Assembly (NCBI GenBank): GCA_023055355.1
Contig: JALJCS010000022.1
Span: forward strand, 5,875,001 to 5,939,000
Direction: 5' to 3'
Origin: Agelaius tricolor
Lineage: Eukaryota; Chordata; Aves; Passeriformes; Icteridae
Length of the DNA stretch: 64,000 nucleotides
Each line of letters starts with the position of its first letter. Position 1 is the stretch's first letter. The notes under the pieces were generated by a model, which was not told where the DNA came from, ran no database searches, and was given only the letters and a program-made list of their open reading frames with translations. Positions 33,201 through 42,837 of the stretch are shown here, piece by piece. Made by a program: the position numbers and the translations under genes.

Positions 33201-35204
33201 GAACAGCAGAACTGTCCTTAGCCAAGAGCCAGAGATCTCCAGTGTTGTTTTTTGATGGTAGAAGAATTAACAAGGTCTGTTTTGAGCCCACCAAATTAAT
33301 TTTTTCCTGTCTTTTAACGTTGCTCTAATAAAGCATGGTTTACAGCCTTCACTTGCTGTCTTCTATCTTTCTTTCTTTCTTTCTTTTTAACATTTAAGTT
33401 GCATGGTTGTCTTTAGTTTTTAGCATGTATTGATCTGCAGGCTAACGTGGTTAAAACTCTAATAGCCCTAACCCCTTACCTTGCCATGTGGCACATGGAG
33501 CAGAATCTGAGAGCAGACCTGAGTCTCTGGAGGAAGGGATGTCACAGCACTGTTCCCTCACTGAAGCTGGTGAAAGATAGGGTACTGGGTTTGTTGTTCC
33601 CTTCCTGGCTATGGGAGATGATAGTTTTAACTCCAGGATCAAGGTAGTGCGGTCTCCTTTGCAAATGAGAAGCATCTCATTGCCTCGAGGGTGGAGCTTG
33701 GTTTAACCTAGTCAAATGCCATACCTAGGGGAGAGCACTGGTGACCAGCAGGGAAACTGGGGCACCTACTGGAGTGGGGAATGTCCCCTGGTGACACTCA
33801 ACTGCTGTGCCACGCTCAGGCACTCCCTCTGATGGAGTTGCAGAGCTGGGGTGATGTATCCACTGGAGAGGGAGAGCAACCTCCTCCTTCACGTTGGTGG
33901 CTTTGTGCAGCTTAGCTGAGCATCCAAAGTTCTCGTGGCAGAGCTGCTCCAGACCGGCTTTGTCCTATGCCTTGGGCTGTGTGACAGCACTTCAGCACTT
34001 CCATGGGAAGTGTGATTGTGGATCAGAGGGCTGAAGAGCCAGCATGCTTAGGGTCAAGGTGGCCACTGGACATCATTCTGCCAGATACTGTGGTTGTTTG
34101 CCTCATTACTTCTGTCCTGCTGCTAGAATTGTCTTGCACATACTTGGCAAGAGAAATGGTGTGAAACTGTCATCTGTTTTCATTGCTCCTTTACATTATC
34201 CAGTGGACAGAGGGAGGAGAAAAGATCTCTGTCGGGTCATTTATTTATTTGAAGAAGAGCGGCTCTTGCGAGACTCTCGCATACCCTGGTGTGAAATTAA
34301 GATCCATGTTGCTCCTCACCTTTGTACCTGTCGTCGTGCTCTTCACCTACTGAAATTGGATCCCACTCTGGAGTTACATGGATGGCCTCTCAGAGGAAAA
34401 TCCCCAAAACGCAGACAAGCAGCTTCCCAAATCTACTATTCTCCCCTAAAACGAAAACTAAAACTGAGTCGATTTAAAGCCACAACCTGCAGGCCATACA
34501 ACCAGTTATTCTTGTTATTTTGGATCATACTCTGTTTTTCCTGTTCTTTTCCTGTTTTTTTCTTCTGTTTGCTTTGTTTGTTCGTTTTGTTTTTATTTCC
34601 CCTCTTTCTTGTTCTCTCTGTTATATATCCCTTCTGTCTGACTGACATTTCTGGATTTGGTGTGGTTCTTAACAGAGGAGAAAGCAATGAGCAGTAGTTT
34701 GCAGCTGATCTTGCCTCCCAAGGACAGGGCATCGTATGAGACCACAGGTGATGCAGGTGTAGCTATAGCCCCATTGAGTTGGACAGTGTTATGGGACATC
34801 TTGAGATACCGTCAGCTATCCAGGGTTTTTATTTTAGGAGGATTAAATTACTTTTTAATATTTTTTTTTCCCATGTAGGAAAGTTTGTAGATTAGAACAG
34901 TGGGCTCCAAAACCCATTTATCTGGTTTTCTGATTATGAAAATAAGGAAAGGAGGCGGCCTGAAGAGGAGAGGGATGAAGAGACAATGAATTGGTGAAGC
35001 CTTTCCAAATCTGTTAGCCGAGGGGAGGTTCCCCAGTGGGTTTGGTGCCGAGGACACCCTGCCAGACCCCCAGGATGGCACGTGGGGCCAGGATGCCACC
35101 CATGCAGAGCCCAGAGTAGCTGACTGATGGCTCTTTGCTGTAGATGACTGTCTCCATCGGCGTCTCTGCCCTTTATTCATGGATAACTCTCTCCCTGTTT
35201 CTAG
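30275..35204 (+). other. TCF7L2: Intron before the last exon (4.9 kb)
   Basis: Holds a (TTTC)n stretch near 33365-33386, a 217-codon open frame (34044-34697) with no recognised homology, and a strong-looking unused acceptor (poly-T then CCCATGTAG, ending 34879). The true acceptor is CCCTGTTTCTAG. No named repeat is visible. Confidence 0.85.
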
Positions 35205-35634
35205 GAGAAAAAAAAAGTGCGTTCGCTACATACAAGGTGAAGGCAGCTGCGTCAGCCCACCCTCTTCAGATGGAAGCTTACTAGACTCTCCTCCGTCCTC
35301 CCCCGCCATGCTCGCCTCCCCCTCCAGAGACTCGAAACCACAGACTGAACAAACGCAACCCCTCTCGCTGTCATTGAAGCCCGACCCGCTGGCGCACCTG
35401 GTGATGATGCCGCCGCCATCCTCGCTCGTGCTCGCTGAGAGCGCCGCGAGCAAGCCCGGCGCCCTGCCCGCCGCCAGCTGCCCCAACGGGGCCCTGGACC
35501 ACCCGCCGGCCGCCCTCCCGCCGGCCGCAGCCGCATCCCTCGCACAGCCCTCGACGTCCTCCTTGCATTCCCACAGCTCGCTGCCGGGGACACAGCCCCA
35601 GCCGCTCTCCCTTGTAACGAAGTCCTTAGAATAG
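35205..35634 (+). CDS. TCF7L2: TCF7L2 last coding exon, two alternative reading frames
   Basis: In the long frame (after a C-clamp exon) it begins RRKKKCVRYIQGEGSC, which holds the last C-clamp cysteine, and ends PLSLVTKSLE with TAG at 35632-35634. Two CtBP-type motifs are visible: PLSLSLK (35359-35379) and PLSLVTK (35602-35622), so long isoforms can recruit the corepressor CtBP. Between them lies an Ala/Pro-rich, GC-rich segment (about 35390-35580). In the other frame, entered from the 27709 or 28313 exon, it reads GEKKSAFATYKVKAAASAHP and ends at TAG 35282-35284, as in mammalian short isoforms. The acceptor is TTTCTAG at 35204. Confidence 0.97.
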
Positions 35635-36585
35635 CTTTAGCCTCGTTAGCCCTTTCGGTTTCCTTTCGGGGGGATTGAATTCTGTTGGTATTTGGGGTTT
35701 TGGTTTGGTTTTTTTTTTTCCTTTTCTTTATTTTTTTTTTTTTTTTCTTCTCCTTGTTGTCGTCCGCTGTTTGTCGTCGTTTCTCGGTTTCATTTTTAAT
35801 TTGTGCCATGTGGCTACATTAGTTGATGTTTTATCGAGTTCATTGGTCAATATTTGACCCATTCTTATTTCAATTTCTCCTTTTTAAATATGTAGATGAG
35901 AAAAGCCTCATGATTCTGCCAAAATTTTTATCAACAGCTGTTTAAAGTCTTTGTAGCGTTTAAAAAATATATATATATACATAATTGTTATGTAGTTCCA
36001 ATAGCTTAGTTTTAAAGACTGATTTTAAAAATTAAAAAAAAAAAAAGAAGCAATTTTGAAGCAGCCCTTGCCAGAGGCATTGGTTCTTTATTATTTGTAT
36101 TAAATACGAGCTTGCGAACCAATCATTTTACATCTGGTTTTTAAACCTTTAAGGGCACAACGAATGCGGTGCCGCTACTACTTCTTTTTTTTTTCTTCCT
36201 TGTGTGAAACAACCTTTATTGTGATGTTACTTGTTATTGTTTAAATGTACAGAAACAAAGGGTTAAAAAAATGTGTTAATATACCTTGTTCCATGGTGTT
36301 GTTCTTTTTGGGGGAGGGGACGCTACTCAACAATTAAAAGTATCACAACGCTATTGGACCAGTAGTATTTATTGCTTTAGAAATTGCTTGTTGTATCTGT
36401 ATGTTGTCCCTTTTTAAATGTTTTTTTCTTCTTTTACTTTTTCCTTGAAACATTGTATAAAGGTTTTTTTTTTCCTTTAGTGTAAGCATCTTATATATAA
36501 CAACTCATTTGTACAAGGTTTTTAAGTTTATATATAAATGTGTATATATATATTTTTTCCGGGATTTTGTTTTTGATTTGTTTTC

Positions 36586-36589
<4 letters not shown>

Positions 36590-36630
<41 letters not shown>
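36590..36630 (+). repeat. Poly(T) homopolymer, 41 bp, in the 3' UTR
   Basis: Forty-one consecutive T. On the minus strand this is poly(A). No retrocopy body is recognisable beside it, so simple slippage expansion is the likelier origin. Confidence 0.9.
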
Positions 36631-36633
<3 letters not shown>

Positions 36634-37441
36634 ATATGAAATACGGTTGCCACCAACCACCAAATGGACATTCGCAGATGCATTTTTTTCAAGGATCAAT
36701 AGTGTAAAGAATAAAATTGCTTTAAAAGCCATTACACTCAAAAAGACTTGAAAATTTAGCAAGGGAATTTTTAGCAATGCTGTTTGAAAAATAGCAAGGT
36801 CCAAGTGTCTCCCGTTCAGAACTGCAGCTGAATCCCCTGCGACATTAGGACTGTAGGCTGTGTGCAAAATTTTTATGTGCCAAAATTCTCAGTGACTTTT
36901 AACTTTCTCCCGACAACTTTATTATTTTTTTTAATGCTGTAATTTTTTTGTTCATCATGTTTTGCTGTGATGTTACATAGGTAGATATGTATGTAGTTTT
37001 AATGTCACCTATAACAGACGTGTTTGGTAGCAGATTGTCCGGAAAGCATTTAAAATGAAGAGGTATAAACCCTTAAGGGCCAAATTCTGTATATTAGATT
37101 ATTCATAAAAGGAAAATCAGACTGCCACTTTTATGTACACTTACTACATACAGGTAGGTAGCAAACTTAAAACAAAAAAAAAAACCTAGGCATGTTGATG
37201 TTGCAAAAAACGCTGTATAAAGCTGAAAAATTGTTCATCTGTTCATTCAGTGCCATTGTAGTTGACATGAAGCGATTGTAAAACTGTCTCAGATTTTTCT
37301 CTGGTTTATTAAGATGCTAACTATAACATTTTTTGTGAATACTTTGAATGTTTCCTAACAGTTGTGATGTTACTGTTCCGTTTTATGCTCTTATTATTCC
37401 GATTTTCATTTTTAATGGTTTGGAAGCCATTTTTTGTAATG

Positions 37442-37447
37442 AATAAA
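37442..37447 (+). terminator. TCF7L2: Proximal polyadenylation signal AATAAA
   Basis: Canonical hexamer about 1.8 kb after the stop codon, followed by TGTTCATGCTGT. Cleavage 15-30 nt downstream would fall near 37460-37477. Confidence 0.65.
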
Positions 37448-37488
37448 TGTTCATGCTGTACAGTATCTGTAGCATGCAGTTCTGGATT

Positions 37489-37494
37489 AATAAA
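37489..37494 (+). terminator. TCF7L2: Distal polyadenylation signal AATAAA
   Basis: Canonical hexamer in GGATTAATAAAAGCAAC, with a GT-rich element (TAGTATGTG) just downstream. It is probably the main gene end, at about 37510-37515. Confidence 0.78.
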
Positions 37495-37515
37495 AGCAAC
37501 TTAGTATGTGCAGAG

Positions 37516-40449
37516 AATGACTTGTCAACTCATTTATGCATTGACTGCATTTTATCTGGCTGGAAAGATTTTCAGTCCGACTGGAAAAATTCCTCGGGAA
37601 AAAAAGTGTGAAAATTGTGGCGAATTGCAGCCAGCTCTAGTTGTGAGAAATCCCGTTTCCTTTGGGTTCCCAAGGAACCCAAAAGATTTGCATTTGCACT
37701 GGCCCTCTCCCTGCTCAGTGCTCTTTTGCATGAGTAGCAGTGGTTAAAGATCCTTTTTATTGAAAGAAATGGCACATGATTTGGCAGAAGACAGCATGTG
37801 AGCTTAGGGAATGTCCTTCCCTGTGAAGTGAGCCTGACTGGTGGATGGATGGGAGACCAGGGCTGGTGATACCATTAATTTTAATGTATTTCTGTTTAAC
37901 CTGGTGATCTCACAACATAGAGCTGGTGCACTATAAAGGTCACACAGGAGAGCCCAGATAGCCTTAATTAGTAAAGTAGTTCTTCTGGCCTTAGGCTTTA
38001 TCTTCTGGACAGATTTGAGTCCAGTTTTGCATATATTTGAGGGGTTTTTTAATGCAATAAGCCCTTGCAGCACAGCCTGCTCTTGGTTCTGAGAATCCAC
38101 CATCCACCTGACAGCAATACCTGCAGATGCTGCAGGATAGAAGTGAATTTATATGCAAAGATTCTTATTATGTTGTTGATTTGTTTGAGTTTTTTTTAAT
38201 AAGTGGAAATTTAAACTTCCTAATTTCCAGGATTCTGTCTCAAGTGGATGTCATCATAGGGCCAGTCATTATGGAAAATGTCAGCCATGGTAATTCCTAC
38301 ACTTGAGGAGAATGGAGTGTAAAGGTGTTGAAGCAGGTTTGTTCCCTGCTGTTGTGCAGGTGCATTGCTCAGGTACTGCATTTCTGTTTGGTTGGTCTTG
38401 GCAGGCTCTGCAGGAAGGGTGAGTGTTCTGCAGAAACCTGGGAACAGGCTGTTCTGGTAAGCCCAGCACTGGGATGGTGCTGTCCCTTCCTGTGGGGGCC
38501 GATAAAACCTGCAAAATTGTCCATTGGCTGCAGAAAGAATTTCCTTTGTGAGGGCCTGGGAGGGGCTGAGTGAAGTACTAAATAATGTGTAAGCAATATA
38601 CAGTACTTTTAATTTCTAATATTTAATTGTTAGTTTACAAGACAAGCTTTTTTGTTGTTGTTGTTCAAATATGTTAGTAATGTAAATACGTGAGTAGTAT
38701 TTCTTATGTCCTATCAGAAGGATTAAGTCGGGGTGAATTTTTTATCAAGCTCCATTTATCTCTCTTGATCCAAGGCCTGATGGTGCTTTTGTTGTGGTGA
38801 TGCTGCCCTTGACCTCAGTTTCCCTCATCAACCACGACAGGCACGTGGGCAGCGTGAGTGGGAGAGGGCTCTGCAGTGGGGAAAAGGACATTGCTGCAAA
38901 GCTTTTGTGGAAGGTGCCAAATGTTGCTGTTGTTGGTAGCCAGTAAATTGAATGCAATGCTCAAATTACTCTCCGGCTAGTTAAGGTTTCTAGGGAGTTT
39001 TTTACTTCTTTTTCCTAAGTGTTTTGACTCTTGCTAGAGCATGGCCATCCATCAGCCCGACACATGTGCTGCATCTCTGCTGGGGATAGCTGCTCTCTTC
39101 TAAAGTAAGGAATAGTGCTCCAGGGAGATCTCTGAATGCCATGATTCAAAGTAGACACCATCAAGGTATGATTCATATATTCAGGAAAATAATGTGTTCT
39201 TTGCTCTCTGCTTTATTAGGCAAACTTCAGAAAGCAGAGTCCTGAAACACCATTCCCATGCAGATTAGTTTTCCTTCTGTGTGTGTGGTGAGAGGAATGT
39301 GTTCCAAGGATACATTGAACAGGGCTTGTGAGTGGTGAAGAAGTCATGCTGCGAACTTATTTGCTGTGGAAAACAATTGTATATCCCTGTGAAAGCAACT
39401 GCTTGTGTTTCCTCCAGGTTGTGCCTTGGCTGCATCCCTTTGAGGGATTGTGCCTTCAGATTTGCCTCTAAATTTCCCTTGCGTAGAGGAATTGAGCTGG
39501 GTCAAGGCTCCTGGGAGAAAATTGCCATTATTTATATATCCAGGAGTCCAGGTACAGTGGAAATGTGGTGTAAAGACAGTGCTGTCTATGCGCTGTAGGT
39601 GTAAAATAGGGTGAGAAACAGGCTGATCACCCCCAGATCCACACCAATGAGGGCAAACACTAGAGTGGGGTGGTGCTAAAGTGGAATGGTCTGTTCTCAT
39701 CCAGTGCTGCCCAGAGACACCACAGGGCCCTGCATACAGTAGGTAATTCACTGTAGCTATTGCTTCCATCTGTTTTTATGGACTAAGGCAAGGAAGCAAG
39801 TCAATGTATTGCATGTTCGGGAGATATTTATTTTCCATTCGTTTTGTAAATCTCATTTTTCACTTAGTGTATGGAATTTTAAAAAGTTTAAGCAATTGCT
39901 GACTCAAAGCAGTGCCACATGGTTTTTTGCTTTGCTTAAAAGAAAAAAATGGACAGGCAGGAAAAAAAGACTAATCTTTAGAGTCCTGTTCATTTCATTA
40001 GACTATAAAAATGATGTAAAGAGAATTTACAATTAAATGGTTGCATAGGTCATTGCAACAATAGTGAAAGTTGTTGTTGTTGTTGTTGTTATTAACAAAA
40101 ATAATAATAACAAACAACAATAATGTGTGTGACACTGCTGCCCAGGTATGTCTGGCTGTCTGGCATACACATAGGAGCACTTTACCACCAAAGACTGGAT
40201 GAAGGGTTTGGATGCTGTTTTGGGAGAGGTGCTCCAGCTGAAAATTAAATTCAGTACAAGACTCAGATTGATCTCAAGTCATCTTTGTTGGACAGGACGT
40301 CTAAAGCTTTTGGAGCCTTAAAACTATGAATATTCAAAGTTGCTCAGAGATTGCAGCAATTGCTATGTTACAAAAAAAAGGGTAGACAGTTACCTTGGCG
40401 TTGATTTTAAGATGTCCCTGGAAAACATCTTGAGACTTCTGAGACAGAT
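37516..40449. other. 3' flank, no gene seen
   Basis: Non-coding by inspection. It contains a GTT-type repeat facing AAC/AAT units (about 40070-40122), which could fold as a hairpin, and T-runs. I see no exon-like structure or mobile element. Confidence 0.75.
40070..40122. repeat. GTT repeat with facing AAC/AAT units
   Basis: GTTGTTGTTGTTGTTGTTGT is followed by TATTAAC, then AATAATAATAAC and AAACAAC. The two halves are largely complementary, so the strand can fold back on itself. No RNA gene is implied. Confidence 0.7.
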
Positions 40450-40452
40450 CAG

Positions 40453-40878
40453 CTACAAGTGATTTAATTCCAAGCACCCATCATTGTCAATAATGTCACC
40501 AACCCGTTTATGGACCCTTTGACAACTGTAGTCTTCCAACCCCTGGACTGATTTTCTTCTGGGATCAATCAAAAATATTAACTCATGATTTTCATCCATG
40601 TACTAGGAGCTGCACTTTTTCTGAGGTTGGAAATGCTTTTAAATTTGGGGTGGGGGGATATTAATCTGGACCTCTAAGGCAGTGGAGAACATGAAGTCAT
40701 GCTCTCTGTCCATCTGCTTGACCCTCTCCTGATAATTCTTGAATACTCTGGCATTTTGAACCAGATTTGACAGCGGCAGTCGAACTCTCAGAGATGATAA
40801 AGTCCCTTTGAGTTCAGGGAAATCTCTGCCGGCACTGAGAAGAGAGGCTTTCCAGATCCACTGCTGAAGAAAAGGCAA
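40453..40878 (-). pseudogene. Decayed coding-like stretch, identity unknown
   Basis: On the minus strand one frame reads protein-like text for about 140 codons, for example FKNYQERVKQMDREHDFM and RVGDIIDNDGCLELNHL (40456-40506). It is interrupted by in-frame stops at 40639-40641 and 40603-40605 and ends at 40453-40455. Just upstream in the minus sense, CTTGCCTTTTCTTCAG resembles a splice acceptor. I do not recognise the protein. It may be a retrocopy fragment, an exon of a lost gene, or chance. Confidence 0.3.
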
Positions 40879-42762
40879 GGAGAGCTCAGCTGTTATCCAT
40901 TCTCTCTGGCAGCATCCAGATGGCCAATTATCACACGTCTACTTCTGGACCAGCATCTGCTCTCCCCTGCCCAGCTGGCAGGCTGAGAAGATTAGGTAGG
41001 AGACATGGACAGCATTGGGATGTTGGAGGGAACAAGGGAACGAGTTAAGGGTATAGGGAAAAGTGGAAACACTGCAGCTGCAATATGTAATATTATGTAA
41101 GACTGCAGTGGGGAAGCAAGGGGAGGGAAAGGACAATGGGGAGATAGGAGACACATCTGCAGGACACCAGGCTCTGCTAATGCTCCTGCTCACAGAGCAG
41201 AGCTGCTCTGGAAAAGTCAGTGCTGTGGGGTTTCCAGATCCTCGTCTCGTTCCTTTCAGTTAGCAGCTGGCACCAGCTCACTGATGGGAGGCACACCCCA
41301 TTTAGGAGGTACCTGCTGGCAGGAGCTTGTGATGCCCTAGCCTGGACGCCACCAGAACAGGGTGGGAAAGTCTGAAGGTGTTTCCACAGCTCAGTAGCAT
41401 GGGGATGACTGAAGCTGGGTGTGCAAAGCAAGAAGGGTGGGGTTTTTTTCCAAGAAAGAGGGAAAAAGGTTTATTACCTTATTTGCAAACAAGCCCATTT
41501 GTAGTAGCTTGTTGCCAGGTATTAGCAAACACCCTGGTTTTAATCTCCATCAGAAATTGTCTCCTTTACTCCCTTATTTTGCGTTCCCTTTTAAATATGC
41601 TGCTGGGGTATTTTTGGATCTAACTATATCTTTTTAATCTGTTCCACCCACCCCTCCTCAGCCCCCGCTGCTTCCCTGCCTGCTCCTTCTTCAAACTTAT
41701 ATAATGGCACATTATACAAAATAGCCAAGCAGGTGGTATTTTTAAAGACAGTGAGTGAGCATTTTTTTGGCCTAAATTTGGAACGAAACAGATGGATTTT
41801 AAGACTCTGCTTTTTCTATGAATAGTAACCGTTGTTCTCTACTGCCTTAAACACCAGTTTCAAGACCACCTCCAGCAACCAATCAGCACACTGTTATTTA
41901 ATTATAACAAAATTCTTAGCTCTGTCTGCTGCTGCATGGGCAAGTGGGGGGCACTGGATCAACTTCTGGAGCCAGGCAGACTTGCCAACAATAATTTTCC
42001 TTTTCCCAGAGGGCCGAGGGGGCCTGGAGTGGGTTCCAAGTTCCTCCTAAACTGGCTGTTCAGTTTGGGCTCCCTGACAGAGTGCTTGAAAAGGGTTATA
42101 GAAAGGCAGATAAATGCACTTCTTGTTGCAAGCTTCCCTGACAAGCCAGGCCTCCAGAACAGTGATCTCATTCCTGCCTTATTATTGGTGGTGCCAGATT
42201 TTTTCCATTAACAGGTAATTGAGTCGAAACTAAAATAAGCAAAGTTTGTTTTATCCAATGCGTTTTCTTGCTTGCTTGTGAAAGAAAAACACTTTAGAGA
42301 GGGGTTTGCTTTTAATGTTCATGGAAATGTATTTACATCTCACAGATTCCTCCCTGCTCTAGTGTAATTAACCTGACTGGTCTTTTTGTTATTGTTGTTT
42401 TGATTTTTAAAGCAAAGATATTGGCGAGGCTTAATTCATTTTTCTAACGGTTTGAATTCCCTGGGAGCAGCAGGGTTGAAGTTGCCCATTCTGTGCATGG
42501 CCACAAGTGCTCCTGAGCGTGCATTCACTCTGTGGGCTTGGCTTCACCCGTGGCCCCAGAGGGGAAGCAGGAGCAGGATTCCAACAGGATGATTCTGTGC
42601 AGCATTTCCAGGCTCACAATGAGCCTTCCCTTCCAGAGAAGCCATGGGGACACTGATGGGACCAGCCAGTGTCTACTGTCCTGACTGAGCAGGGACACGA
42701 CATGGCTGCCCACAAATTGCTCATGGTCTTGCTGAAGATCATTCTTTGTTTCTCACCCATGT
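40879..42762. other. 3' flank, no gene seen
   Basis: No coding exon, RNA gene or named repeat is recognisable. Short open frames are scattered over both strands and carry no motif. Confidence 0.75.
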
Positions 42763-42837
42763 GTTTCTGAGGGCCAGGAGCTGGACTCAATGATCCTTGT
42801 GGGTCCATTCCAACTCAGCATATTCTGTGATTCTGTA
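42763..42837 (+). mobile_element. CR1 LINE 3'-end fragment, plus orientation
   Basis: GAGCTGGACTCAATGATCCT followed by TGTGGGTCCATTCCAACTC and a terminal ATTCTGTGATTCTGT is the signature of a CR1 3' end with its short 8-mer tail. The fragment is severely 5'-truncated, as is usual for CR1. Confidence 0.85.

Larger units (their letters stand above)
1..37515 (+). other. TCF7L2: TCF7L2 gene, 3' part (transcribed region)
   Basis: Eleven exons on the + strand translate to the central region, HMG box, basic tail, C-clamp and CtBP-binding tail of TCF7L2, a nuclear transcription factor that binds CTTTG-type sites and recruits beta-catenin or Groucho/TLE corepressors in the Wnt pathway. The upstream exons, including the beta-catenin-binding one, are outside the window. 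I prefer TCF7L2 to the paralogues TCF7, TCF7L1 and LEF1 because the central segment ([16 protein letters not shown]), the paired C-clamp exons and the long tail ending PLSLVTKSLE are as I remember TCF7L2. The start at base 1 is only the window edge. Confidence 0.97.
35635..37515 (+). other. TCF7L2: TCF7L2 3' untranslated region
   Basis: About 1.9 kb of AT-rich sequence from the long-frame stop to the poly(A) region, with TATATA blocks (35966-35980, 36527-36552), T-runs near 35709-35745, and a 41-T homopolymer at 36590-36630. The 3' end is set from two AATAAA hexamers and the downstream GT-rich TAGTATGTGCAG. The exact cleavage base is inferred. Confidence 0.88.

Noticed and set aside
35252..35809. 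185-codon open frame on the minus strand, antisense to the last exon
   Set aside because: It is a shadow of the GC-rich Ala/Pro coding sequence, with Arg-rich low-complexity text, and it runs into the T-rich 3' UTR as poly-Lys. No independent support.
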